A stretch of 64,000 nt of DNA from Candidatus Nitrosacidococcus tergens (GCF_902810445.1 NZ_LR778175.1:558001-622000); one strand, 5' to 3'. Positions 34,836-41,967 are shown, counted from the stretch's first letter. Translations and numbers: made by a program. The notes: generated by a model from the letters alone, not told the origin.

Positions 34836-35669
34836 ATGAAGCAGCGACAGGTAATGCAAACTGTACAAGGGCAATCGACTTACGATGGTGCTGGAGTACA
34901 TATCAATCGAGTAATGGGTACATCCCAATTACTTCAATTAGATCCGTTTTTATTATTGGATGAATTTAAATCTGACAATCCTAATGATTATATTGCAGGG
35001 TTTCCCGATCATCCTCATAGAGGATTTGAAACTGTCACTTATATGCTTGCAGGACGAATGCGTCACGGAGATAATCAGGGGAATCAAGGGCTACTTACTG
35101 CCGGGAGTGTGCAGTGGATGACAGCAGGTCGTGGTATTGTACACTCAGAAATGCCAGAACAAGAAGATGGCTTACTTTGGGGTTTTCAGCTTTGGGTCAA
35201 TTTACCAGCTCAAGATAAGATGACAATTCCCCGATACCAAGATATTCAATCAGATCGTATTCCTGTTTTTAAAGAAAATAAGGCAAAAATTAAAGTCATT
35301 GCAGGGGAAATAAGTGGACATACAGGACCTGTGGATGCACCTACTACCCAGCCTATTTATTTAGATATAGAGCTCTCACCTCATACAAGCCATACTATAG
35401 CTTTATCTAATCACTACAATGCATTTATTTATGTCTATGTAGGTATTGCTCAAGTAGGTACACCTGCTAAAGTGATAAATCAAGGTACTCTTGCTGTGCT
35501 TGATTCAGGCAATACAATCACTGTAACTACAACAGATGAATCTGCTCGGTTATTACTCATTGCAGGTCAACCACTTAAAGAACCTATTGTGCGCTATGGA
35601 CCATTCGTGATGAATAGTAAAGAGGAAATTCAGCAGGCACTTGCAGATTATCAATCAGGTACTTTATAA
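34836..35669 (+). CDS. pirin family protein (bicupin)
   Basis: A 277-residue pirin. The first cupin shows DEFKSDNPNDYIAGFPDHPHRGFETVTYML with the two metal His residues in HPHRG, then WMTAGRGIVHSEMP with further ligands. The second cupin (about 170-270) is degenerate. Some pirins are quercetin dioxygenases and others are redox regulators; the sequence does not decide. The ribosome binding site AAAGGA precedes the ATG. Confidence 0.92.
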   Translation: MKQRQVMQTVQGQSTYDGAGVHINRVMGTSQLLQLDPFLLLDEFKSDNPNDYIAGFPDHPHRGFETVTYMLAGRMRHGDNQGNQGLLTAGSVQWMTAGRGIVHSEMPEQEDGLLWGFQLWVNLPAQDKMTIPRYQDIQSDRIPVFKENKAKIKVIAGEISGHTGPVDAPTTQPIYLDIELSPHTSHTIALSNHYNAFIYVYVGIAQVGTPAKVINQGTLAVLDSGNTITVTTTDESARLLLIAGQPLKEPIVRYGPFVMNSKEEIQQALADYQSGTL

Positions 35670-35714
35670 AAAATTTGATAATCAATATTAAAACATGACA
35701 TGTTTAGTCATATT

Positions 35715-35731
35715 TGGTCATAAAATGACCA
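35715..35731. promoter_or_regulatory. candidate enhancer-binding-protein site
   Basis: TGGTCAT-AAA-ATGACCA is a perfect 17-bp palindrome. Further GGTCA/TGAC half-sites flank it (35693-35745). It is 76-92 bp upstream of the sigma-54 -24 element, a usual place for activator binding. Confidence 0.5.
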
Positions 35732-35804
35732 TTTAGGTCAGTAAAAATAGCGAGTATTTTTAGAAAAATTTTATAACTAATTGAATTATCTAATTTAGAT
35801 AAAA

Positions 35805-35821
35805 TTGGCACGGTAGTTGCT
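35805..35821 (+). promoter_or_regulatory. sigma-54 (RpoN) promoter 1
   Basis: TTGGCACG-GTAG-TTGCT matches the -24/-12 consensus closely. The invariant GG (35807-35808) and GC (35819-35820) are 12 bp apart as required. Transcription would begin near 35831. Confidence 0.8.
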
Positions 35822-35830
35822 TTATATATT

Positions 35831-35926
35831 AGCGAGTACTAAAGTACTTGGTAAGATGGTTTTCAAAGGTAGCATAAATTGCCTTTGTTTTGGCTCCTAG
35901 TGGTGGTGCACTAGGAGCCTTTTTTT
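35831..35926 (+). ncRNA. putative sigma-54-driven small RNA or attenuated leader
   Basis: From the predicted start near 35831 to the T-run at 35926, about 95 nt could fold into three stems: AGTACT-AA-AGTACT near the 5' end, CAAAGG...CCTTTG (35864-35887), and the terminator. A 14-codon ORF (35856-35900, MVFKGSINCLCFGS) ends with its stop inside the terminator stem. Whether this is a separate RNA, an attenuator for the PEP-CTERM genes or a relic is unknown. Confidence 0.45.
35892..35926 (+). terminator. strong intrinsic terminator in the leader
   Basis: GGCTCCTAGTG (35892-35902) and CACTAGGAGCC (35909-35919) pair over 11 bp with a 6-nt loop, followed by seven T. The same stem recurs after PEP-CTERM genes 1 and 2 without the T-run. 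Confidence 0.87.
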
Positions 35927-36135
35927 ATCTTTCTTTTCTTTCGAATCCTATTCTTTATCAAAAAATAAATATCCCTCGCTTCCTATATTTAGCTAACTTT
36001 TAAATAAATTTCTTTGCGTTAAATTTTTTCTAAAACTTTTATTTTTATTCCTTATTCCCTTGTATTTCTATATTTTATAGTCTAGCCTTCCTAACTATCA
36101 TAAAGTAATAAGAGTGGCATCTTATCCAATACTTT

Positions 36136-36165
36136 AGTAGCTACGTAACTTGTTATGTATCTACT
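36136..36165 (+). promoter_or_regulatory. 5'UTR hairpin before PEP-CTERM gene 1
   Basis: AGTAGCTACGTAAC and GTTATGTATCTACT pair around TT, with one mismatch and one G-U, ending 4 bases before AAGGAG. It could control ribosome access. Equivalent hairpins occur at 37234-37263 and 38344-38373. Confidence 0.5.
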
Positions 36166-36183
36166 CTAAGGAGATTTGGATTA

Positions 36184-36978
36184 ATGAAATTATCAAAAAT
36201 ATCTGCTGCACTTACCTTGAGTACAGCACTTGCAATGAGCACTCATGCTGCTCCTATCAATTTAGTGCAAAATGGGGATTTCTCTCAAACGGATTTAAAC
36301 GAAAATCCTGTAGCTGCTCCTACGCAGTTTGGCACTGGAAGCGGTAATGGCTATAGAGCATCTAACTTTATTACAGATTGGGCGGGAAACAATGGCTATG
36401 AGATCTGGTATCCAGATGCAACATCAGCGACTACTGTAAACGCCACTGGAGAATGGACGAGTACTGGGAAAGAAAAATTATGGGCAGTTACTCCACCACC
36501 CAATGGTACAAATACGTTTGTTGCTTTAGATGGTGGGACTCCATCTAGTATTAGTCAGCAAATAGATGACCTAGTAGTAGGTCAGACTTATACTCTTACT
36601 TTTGATTGGGGTGCAGCTCAAATGCAAAGCCGTACTGGCAATACCACTGAGCAACTTGCAGTTGCCCTAAGTAATAATCCACTTATGCCTGGTATATCTC
36701 AACCCCAGGTTCAGTATACTGCTAAGATCCCTAATCTTAGCGAAGGGTTTACTGGTTGGCAGTTTGCGACCATGCAATTTACAGCAAATGCAACAACCCA
36801 AACATTAAGTTTTCTTTCTATAGGTACGCCAGTCGGACTTCCTCCTATGGCAGTATTAACAAATGTATCTCTGACGCCTGTTTCTCATGTGCCAGAGCCT
36901 TCTGTGATGATGCTATTTGGTGCTGGGTTATTTGGACTAGCCCTCTTTACTCACCGCCGTACTATTGATTTATTATAA
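36184..36978 (+). CDS. PEP-CTERM secreted protein 1
   Basis: A 264-residue secreted protein. The signal peptide is MKLSKISAALTLSTALAMSTHA|A. The body (NLVQNGDFSQ..., WYPDATSATTV, TFDWGAAQMQSRTG) resembles galactose-binding-like/DUF642-type beta-sandwich domains; that fold is inferred. The C-terminus VPEPSVMMLFGAGLFGLALFTHRR is a complete PEP-CTERM sorting signal (VPEP, membrane helix, basic end), cut by an exosortase (EpsH/XrtA family, not in the window). The ribosome binding site AAGGAG precedes the ATG by 11 nt. It is the first of four paralogues and probably an exopolysaccharide-associated surface protein. Confidence 0.92.
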   Translation: MKLSKISAALTLSTALAMSTHAAPINLVQNGDFSQTDLNENPVAAPTQFGTGSGNGYRASNFITDWAGNNGYEIWYPDATSATTVNATGEWTSTGKEKLWAVTPPPNGTNTFVALDGGTPSSISQQIDDLVVGQTYTLTFDWGAAQMQSRTGNTTEQLAVALSNNPLMPGISQPQVQYTAKIPNLSEGFTGWQFATMQFTANATTQTLSFLSIGTPVGLPPMAVLTNVSLTPVSHVPEPSVMMLFGAGLFGLALFTHRRTIDLL

Positions 36979-37022
36979 CTATTTGCCTAATTAACGAATA
37001 CTAAGAAGATAGTCTTAATTGC

Positions 37023-37068
37023 TTTTGCTTTAGCTCCTAGTACATCACCACTAGGAGCCAAGGCAAAA
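37023..37068 (+). promoter_or_regulatory. terminator-like stem lacking a U-tract, copy 2
   Basis: TTTTGCTTTAGCTCCTAGT (37023-37041) pairs with ACTAGGAGCCAAGGCAAAA (37050-37068) over 19 bp including two G-U pairs. It is the same core stem as at 35892, but A residues follow instead of T, so readthrough into gene 2 is expected. Confidence 0.6.
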
Positions 37069-37233
37069 AATAAATATCCTCTATTTTCTATCTTTAACAA
37101 TTAATTTTTAAATAAATTTTTTTAGGTTTACTCTAAAATTTTTATTCTTTATTCTCTTGTATTTCTGTATTTTATGATCTAGTTTTCGCTGGGGATCGTA
37201 GAATAATAAGAATTACATCTTATCCAATGCTTT

Positions 37234-37263
37234 AGTAGCTACGTAACTTGTTATGTATCTACT
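37234..37263 (+). promoter_or_regulatory. 5'UTR hairpin before PEP-CTERM gene 2
   Basis: Same stem as at 36136-36165 (arms AGTAGCTACGTAAC and GTTATGTATCTACT), directly ahead of GGGGAG. Confidence 0.5.
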
Positions 37264-37281
37264 TTGGGGAGATTTGGATTA

Positions 37282-38082
37282 ATGAAATTATCAAAAATAT
37301 CTGCTGCGCTTACCTTGAGTACAGCACTTGCAATGAGTGCTCATGCTGCTCCTCTCGTACAAAATGGGGACTTCTCCAATGGTCAAGAGCTTGCTAATTG
37401 GACTGTAACTGGTGGTAATACGTTTTGGTATTCAGGTGCAACATCAGCGACTAGTAGTTCTACTACAGGAGCACTGCAACAAGGAGTCACTTCACCACCT
37501 AGCAGCTCTGGAACATTTGTAGGCTTAGAAGGAGGTAGTTCAAAGAATAGTGAAGGTGCTAGCATTGAGCAAACAATAAACGGTTTAACGCCAGGTCAAA
37601 CTTATGTGGTTAGTTTCGATTTTGGAGTAGCTCAACTGCAAAGCGATACCGGAGAAACGACTGGTTACCTTAATGTAAGCCTAGGCACGGATGTTCAAAA
37701 TACTAAAGGGGCAATGACAATGACGGGAAGTATGAGCGGTATGAGTGGTATGAGTGGTATGAGTGGTATGGGCAGCATGGATATTCCGATGGGTAACTAT
37801 CCTATGAGTATGAATATGACTCCCTCATATGATGCGAATGATCTAACGCAGGCTAGATTTAGTGACTGGATGAGTCAATCTCTTACTTTCAATGCAACAG
37901 CCAGCTCGGAGAATTTAACCTTCACTGCTGTGGGTGGAGAAGGAGCTGTGCAGTCACCGCCAATGGTTTTATTAGCTAATGTGAATATATCGGTTCCAGA
38001 ACCTTCTATGATGATGCTATTTGGTGCTGGGTTATTTGGACTAGCCCTCTTTACTCACCGCCGTACTATTGATTTATTATAA
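37282..38082 (+). CDS. PEP-CTERM secreted protein 2 with Met-rich insert
   Basis: A 266-residue paralogue from the ATG at 37282, chosen because it begins the shared signal peptide MKLSKISAALTLSTALAMSAHA; an in-frame start at 37264 would only add MGRFGL from the leader. The body is more divergent than in genes 1, 3 and 4. It carries a methionine-rich insert at about residues 145-187, with four SGM units encoded by a 9-bp repeat (37732-37767) and then GSMDIPMGNYPMSMNM. Such Met clusters often bind Cu(I), which is inference. The C-terminal VPEPSMMMLFGAGLFGLALF...RR is an intact sorting signal. Confidence 0.92.
   Translation: MKLSKISAALTLSTALAMSAHAAPLVQNGDFSNGQELANWTVTGGNTFWYSGATSATSSSTTGALQQGVTSPPSSSGTFVGLEGGSSKNSEGASIEQTINGLTPGQTYVVSFDFGVAQLQSDTGETTGYLNVSLGTDVQNTKGAMTMTGSMSGMSGMSGMSGMGSMDIPMGNYPMSMNMTPSYDANDLTQARFSDWMSQSLTFNATASSENLTFTAVGGEGAVQSPPMVLLANVNISVPEPSMMMLFGAGLFGLALFTHRRTIDLL
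37732..37767 (+). repeat. 9-bp coding tandem repeat (SGM)4
   Basis: ATGAGCGGT followed by three copies of ATGAGTGGT, then a decayed ATGGGCAGC. It is in frame and encodes Met-Ser-Gly units. Length variation by slippage would change the number of Met residues without a frameshift. Confidence 0.9.
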
Positions 38083-38131
38083 TTATTTGCCTTATATAAT
38101 TAACGAATACTAAGAAGATAGTCTTAATTGC

Positions 38132-38177
38132 TTTTGCTTTAGCTCCTAGTACATCACCACTAGGAGCCAAGGCAAAA
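38132..38177 (+). promoter_or_regulatory. terminator-like stem lacking a U-tract, copy 3
   Basis: Identical 19-bp imperfect stem to the one at 37023-37068, followed by ACAAATATCC. No terminator T-run. Confidence 0.6.
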
Positions 38178-38343
38178 ACAAATATCCTCTATTTTCTATC
38201 TTTAACAATTAATTTTTAAATAAATTTTTTTAAGCTTACTCTAAAATTTTTATTCTTTGATTCTCTTGTATTTCTGTATTTTATGATCTAGTTTTCGCTG
38301 GGGATCGTAAGAATAATAAGAATTACATCTTATCCAATACTTT

Positions 38344-38373
38344 AGTAGCTACGTAATTAGTTATGTAACTACT
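38344..38373 (+). promoter_or_regulatory. 5'UTR hairpin before PEP-CTERM gene 3
   Basis: AGTAGCTACGTAA...TTATGTAACTACT keeps the pairing seen in the other copies although several bases differ, directly ahead of AAGGAG. Confidence 0.45.
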
Positions 38374-38391
38374 TTAAGGAGACTTGGATTA

Positions 38392-39162
38392 ATGAAATTA
38401 TCAAAAATATCTGCTGCACTCACCTTGAGTACAGTACTTGCAATGAACGTTCATGCAAATTTAATTACAAATGGGGACTTTTCTACTGTTACTGGCGGTA
38501 TCACTGACCCTACTCAGTTTGGTACTGCAAGCGGTAATGGCTATACAGCATCTAACTTTATTACAGATTGGACGGGAAACGATGGTTATGAGATCTGGTA
38601 TCCAAGTACATCAGCAGCTACTGGTACGGAAGCTCATAGTCAATGGGGACAGGGTAGTAGTGCAAATACTGGTAAAGAAATGTTATGGGCAGTTACTACA
38701 CCACCTAGTGGATCTGGCTCATTCGTAGGCTTAGATGGTGAGCAGACATCTGGTGTCCAATCTAGTATTAGCCAAACTATCGGTGATTTAACAATTGGTC
38801 AACAGTATACCCTAACTTTTGATTGGGGTGCAGCGCAAATGCAAAGCCGTACTGGAGATACTACAGAACATCTCGCAGTTACTTTTGGTAGTGATACACA
38901 AGATACTAATACTATAGATAATCCTTCTGGACATTTTACTGGCTGGCAGTCTGGGACTATGACTTTTACTGCAACTGCAGCAAGCCAAACCTTAACGTTT
39001 CTTTCTGTAGGTACCCCAACTGGGCTTCCTCCTATGGCATTATTAACGAATGTATCTATGGTACCTAATACTGTACCAGAGCCTTCTGTGATGATGCTCT
39101 TTGGTGCTGGGTTACTTGGGCTAACCTTCTTTACTCGCCGTCGTGCCATTGATTTATTATAA
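38392..39162 (+). CDS. PEP-CTERM secreted protein 3
   Basis: A 256-residue paralogue with signal peptide MKLSKISAALTLSTVLAMNVHA and sorting signal VPEPSVMMLFGAGLLGLTFFTRRR. The central domain is close to protein 4: the stretch encoding SGVQSSISQTIGDLTIGQQY and the following TFDWGAAQMQSR is almost identical in DNA, a sign of gene conversion or recent duplication. The ribosome binding site is AAGGAG. It is the last gene before the 39199 terminator. Likely a surface or matrix protein. Confidence 0.92.
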   Translation: MKLSKISAALTLSTVLAMNVHANLITNGDFSTVTGGITDPTQFGTASGNGYTASNFITDWTGNDGYEIWYPSTSAATGTEAHSQWGQGSSANTGKEMLWAVTTPPSGSGSFVGLDGEQTSGVQSSISQTIGDLTIGQQYTLTFDWGAAQMQSRTGDTTEHLAVTFGSDTQDTNTIDNPSGHFTGWQSGTMTFTATAASQTLTFLSVGTPTGLPPMALLTNVSMVPNTVPEPSVMMLFGAGLLGLTFFTRRRAIDLL

Positions 39163-39198
39163 CTATTTGCCTTATTAAAAAAAGGCGTTGTATGATGG

Positions 39199-39234
39199 AG
39201 GCTACTAGGAATATCTATTCCTAGTAGCCTTTTT
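39199..39234 (+). terminator. terminator closing the three-gene PEP-CTERM array
   Basis: AGGCTACTAGGAAT pairs with ATTCCTAGTAGCCT, a 14-bp stem followed by TTTT. The core GGCT-CTAG resembles the stems at 35892, 37023 and 38132 but here a U-tract is kept. Confidence 0.85.
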
Positions 39235-39257
39235 AATATAAAAAATTTACATACTTC

Positions 39258-40064
39258 ATGAATGCGTTAATTGCTACCATCTTACATCTATCTGTTTGGC
39301 TATTTCTGCTCTGTGCTATTTTTGTTCCCTTAGAGCGAGCATTTAAAATTGAGAAGCAGGATTTTTTTCGCGCTCAATTTTGGGTTGATCTCGGCTATTA
39401 TATGCTCAATGGGGTAGTTTCTGGCATAGTGCTGACACCACCTTTAGCGATTATGGGCGGCTTTATTTACCAGCTGATTCCAACCCACATACATGAGATA
39501 CTCAATGGATTACCCGGAGGAACTCGCCTTGCTTTATCACTCATGGTAGGAGAATTAGGTTTTTACTGGGCCCATCGTCTTACCCATGCTGTGCCTTTAC
39601 TCTGGCGGTTTCATGCTATTCATCATAGTGCTAAAGAAGTGGATTTTTTAACCAATACCCGTGCTCATCCTGTAGATATTCTTTTCACGCGCATATGTAC
39701 TTTTCTCCCCGTACTTTCCCTAGGGTTGACTGGAGATTCCTCTACGGTGACTGCATTGTTTTTAGTCATTGGTGTGACTTGGGGATTTTTTATTCACGCT
39801 AATATCCGCTGGCGTTTTGGGCTATTAGAAAATTTTATTGCCTCTCCTTTTTTTCACCATTGGCACCATACCAATATGGGGCAACGGGATCGAAATTATG
39901 CTTCCATGTTGCCTATCTTAGATCATATTTTTGGTACTTATATTTCTCCTAAACACTGGCCGACTCAATATGGCATTGATGCTCCCATGCCTGCTTCATT
40001 TTTTGGGCAACTCATTAAACCTTTTCTTAACCTTTATTCCGCTACTACCCGTCGTACTTCTTAA
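39258..40064 (+). CDS. sterol desaturase/fatty acid hydroxylase family membrane protein
   Basis: A 268-residue integral membrane diiron enzyme. Four to five hydrophobic segments lie in the first 190 residues. The three His boxes are HRLTH (about 106-110), HAIHH (about 119-123) and HHWHH (about 198-202). Members hydroxylate or desaturate lipids; the substrate is unknown here. It sits between PEP-CTERM genes 3 and 4 on the same strand, 24 bp after the terminator. An association with envelope lipids, including hopanoids made by the genes at the window start, is possible but unproven. Confidence 0.88.
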   Translation: MNALIATILHLSVWLFLLCAIFVPLERAFKIEKQDFFRAQFWVDLGYYMLNGVVSGIVLTPPLAIMGGFIYQLIPTHIHEILNGLPGGTRLALSLMVGELGFYWAHRLTHAVPLLWRFHAIHHSAKEVDFLTNTRAHPVDILFTRICTFLPVLSLGLTGDSSTVTALFLVIGVTWGFFIHANIRWRFGLLENFIASPFFHHWHHTNMGQRDRNYASMLPILDHIFGTYISPKHWPTQYGIDAPMPASFFGQLIKPFLNLYSATTRRTS

Positions 40065-40578
40065 TACTATATCTTGTACTAAGATAGATTATCCCTCTGG
40101 GCTTAAGCCCTTATAGTGCTAAGAGCCTTGACAATTTTCTATTTTTTCTTTGAGAAAATTAAGTTTTTCTATCTGCTGTGGGTTTTATCCTTAATTTTCA
40201 ATTAAGTATATTATCTAGGCATTTTATATAGGTAGTATTTATTCTCTAAATGGCTCAAAATTAACACTGACGGAAATAAGCAATCATTTTTACCCAATAA
40301 AATATCTTTCTTAAAAGAAAATAATAACTTCATCATTATGATGAATAATTGGATCTTATCTTAGATAAGCTCAATATTGATTTTTTGTTACCATGAGCGT
40401 CACTGACAAAATAGATATTCAAATATGCACTCATAGGTCAACATTATTAGTTAGTTATCAATCATAGTTAATAATTAACTATATAATTATATTGTAATAT
40501 AGAATAAATGGCACAGGTGTTGCTATATATCTTAAGTAATTTTTTAATTAACTTAAGTAATATAGAGGTTCAATATCT
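40065..40578. other. 514-bp intergenic region upstream of PEP-CTERM gene 4
   Basis: AT-rich and without an ORF of note. It holds a sigma-54 promoter near its 3' end, a short GTCACTGAC inverted repeat (about 40401-40409), a GGTCA half-site near 40437 and a leader stem-loop. Nothing else is recognisable. Confidence 0.7.
40509..40524 (+). promoter_or_regulatory. sigma-54 (RpoN) promoter 2
   Basis: TGGCACAGGTGTTGCT: GG at 40510-40511 and GC at 40522-40523, 12 bp apart as in promoter 1. Start near 40534. The leader begins with a CTTAAGT...ACTTAAG stem-loop and reaches the PEP-CTERM ATG after about 45 nt. Confidence 0.8.
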
Positions 40579-41352
40579 ATGAAATTATCAAAAATATCTA
40601 CTGCACTCACCTTGAGTACAGCACTTGCAATGAGTGCTCATGCTGCTCCTATTAATTTAGTACAAAATGGGGACTTTTCTGATGTTGGCGGTATCACTGA
40701 CCCTACTCAGTTTGGTTCTAGAAATAATAATGGCTATGTAGCATCTGACTTTATTGCAAATTGGACGGGAAACGAGGGTTATGAGATCTGGTATCCAGAT
40801 GCAGCATCAGCAACTAGTGTAAATGCCACTTCAGAATGGGGAGAGACTAGTACTAAAAATACTAATAAAGAAATGTTATGGGCAATTGCTCCAGCACCCA
40901 ATGGTACCAATACGTTTGTTGGTTTAGATGGAGATCAAACCTCTGGTGTCCAATCTAGTATTAGCCAAACTATCGGTGATTTAACAATTGGTCAACAGTA
41001 TACCCTAACTTTTGATTGGGGTGCAGCACAAATGCAAAGCCGTGATGGAGATACTCAAGAATATCTTGCAGTTACTTTTGGTAGTGATACACAAGATACT
41101 AGTACTATAGATAATCCTTCTCATAGTTTTACTGGCTGGCAGTCTGAGACTATGACTTTTACTGCAACTGCAGCAAGTCAAACCTTAACGTTTCTTTCTG
41201 TAGGTACTCCGAGTGGGCTTCCTCCTATGGCATTATTAACCAATGTATCTATGGTAGCTAATGTTCCAGAACCCTCTGTAATGATGCTCTTTGGTACAGG
41301 ATTAATTGGATTAGCTTTCATAAGCCGTCGCCGCACAGTCACACTAGAATAG
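40579..41352 (+). CDS. PEP-CTERM secreted protein 4
   Basis: A 257-residue paralogue under its own sigma-54 promoter. The signal peptide MKLSKISTALTLSTALAMSAHA matches the others. The domain (NLVQNGDFSDVGGITDPTQF, WYPDAASATSV, TFDWGAAQMQSRDG) is closest to protein 3. The sorting signal VPEPSVMMLFGTGLIGLAFISRRR is intact but its final residues (TVTLE) differ from the TIDLL end of the other three. A strong terminator follows. Confidence 0.92.
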   Translation: MKLSKISTALTLSTALAMSAHAAPINLVQNGDFSDVGGITDPTQFGSRNNNGYVASDFIANWTGNEGYEIWYPDAASATSVNATSEWGETSTKNTNKEMLWAIAPAPNGTNTFVGLDGDQTSGVQSSISQTIGDLTIGQQYTLTFDWGAAQMQSRDGDTQEYLAVTFGSDTQDTSTIDNPSHSFTGWQSETMTFTATAASQTLTFLSVGTPSGLPPMALLTNVSMVANVPEPSVMMLFGTGLIGLAFISRRRTVTLE

Positions 41353-41390
41353 AAATCGTTATTACTTCATAAATTAATCCTCACATTTGC

Positions 41391-41416
41391 AAGGGCGTAG
41401 TTATACGCCCTTTTTT
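41391..41416 (+). terminator. terminator of PEP-CTERM gene 4
   Basis: AAGGGCGTA and TACGCCCTT pair over 9 bp with a 4-nt loop and continue into a T-run. Confidence 0.87.
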
Positions 41417-41501
41417 ATGGTGAAATTTCAGTTATGATATTCTCACCATTAGGAAGGTTAGATAATATATAAAGATATAAATTAAAATTGGAGCGTAATG
41501 A

Positions 41502-41876
41502 ATGAAATTACCATTAGAGGTAACTTTTCGTGATACTGAATATTCACCTGCAGTAGAAGAAAATATTAAAGAACAAGCAGATAAACTACATCAATTCTAC
41601 GAGGAGATTATTCGCTGCCATGTGATTGTAGAAAAAGGGGACAAACACCATAATCAGGGTAATATCTATCATGTACGGATAGATCTTACTATCCCAGGAA
41701 AAGAGCTAGTCGTCAGCCGTGAGCCAGAAAAAAACCATGCCCATGAAGATGTTTACATTGCTATTCGAGATTCTTTCCGCGCTATGCGTCGTCAGCTAGA
41801 AGAATATATACGTCGCCAGCGGGATCAAGGAAAGCACGATAAAGCTTCATTTGAAAATGAAAGCGATCTTTTATAA
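41502..41876 (+). CDS. HPF/RaiA-family ribosome hibernation factor
   Basis: A 124-residue protein with the beta-alpha-beta-beta-beta-alpha pattern of hibernation factors (LEVTFRDTEYSPAVEENIKEQADKLHQFY, then DVYIAIRDSFRAMRRQLEEYIRRQ). It probably binds the decoding site of idle 30S subunits. It lacks the long C-terminal domain of long HPF. Usually such genes follow rpoN, but rpoN is not here. Confidence 0.85.
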   Translation: MKLPLEVTFRDTEYSPAVEENIKEQADKLHQFYEEIIRCHVIVEKGDKHHNQGNIYHVRIDLTIPGKELVVSREPEKNHAHEDVYIAIRDSFRAMRRQLEEYIRRQRDQGKHDKASFENESDLL

Positions 41877-41967
41877 TTAACTATGAAATAAATTAAATTT
41901 TCTATTTGGGGCGTTTGTAAATCTGCAATCTATTCAAATTACTCACTATACAAAATCTCAGCTTAAA

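Larger units (their letters stand above)
35670..36183. other. regulatory intergenic region upstream of the first PEP-CTERM gene
   Basis: A 514-bp region with no long ORF. It contains a GGTCA palindrome, a sigma-54 promoter, a ~95-nt leader with three possible stem-loops and a strong terminator. About 200 bp of AT-rich DNA homologous to the spacers before PEP-CTERM genes 2 and 3 follows, then a hairpin next to the ribosome binding site. Confidence 0.8.
36891..37346 (+). repeat. long direct repeat, copy A
   Basis: Covers the PEP-CTERM tail of gene 1, the whole spacer and the signal-peptide codons of gene 2. By eye it is nearly identical to 37994-38456 apart from small indels, which points to recent tandem duplication of the gene unit. 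Confidence 0.8.
37994..38456 (+). repeat. long direct repeat, copy B
   Basis: Second copy of the gene-end, spacer and signal-peptide unit described at 36891-37346, with a few substitutions and short indels. Confidence 0.8.

Noticed and set aside
35927..36135. A sigma-70 promoter for the first PEP-CTERM gene after the leader terminator
   Set aside because: Many AT-rich -10-like hexamers exist, but none has a matching -35 at 16-18 bp that I would trust.
37732..37767. Short tandem repeats that could suggest a CRISPR or intergenic repeat
   Set aside because: The units are 9 bp, contiguous, in frame and coding, with no spacers. No CRISPR array was found in the window.
40098..40160. GGGCTTAAGCCC and an AATTTTCT...AGAAAATT inverted repeat after the hydroxylase gene
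   Set aside because: The first has no loop or U-tract and the second is only AT pairs with a 12-nt loop; neither is convincing as a terminator.
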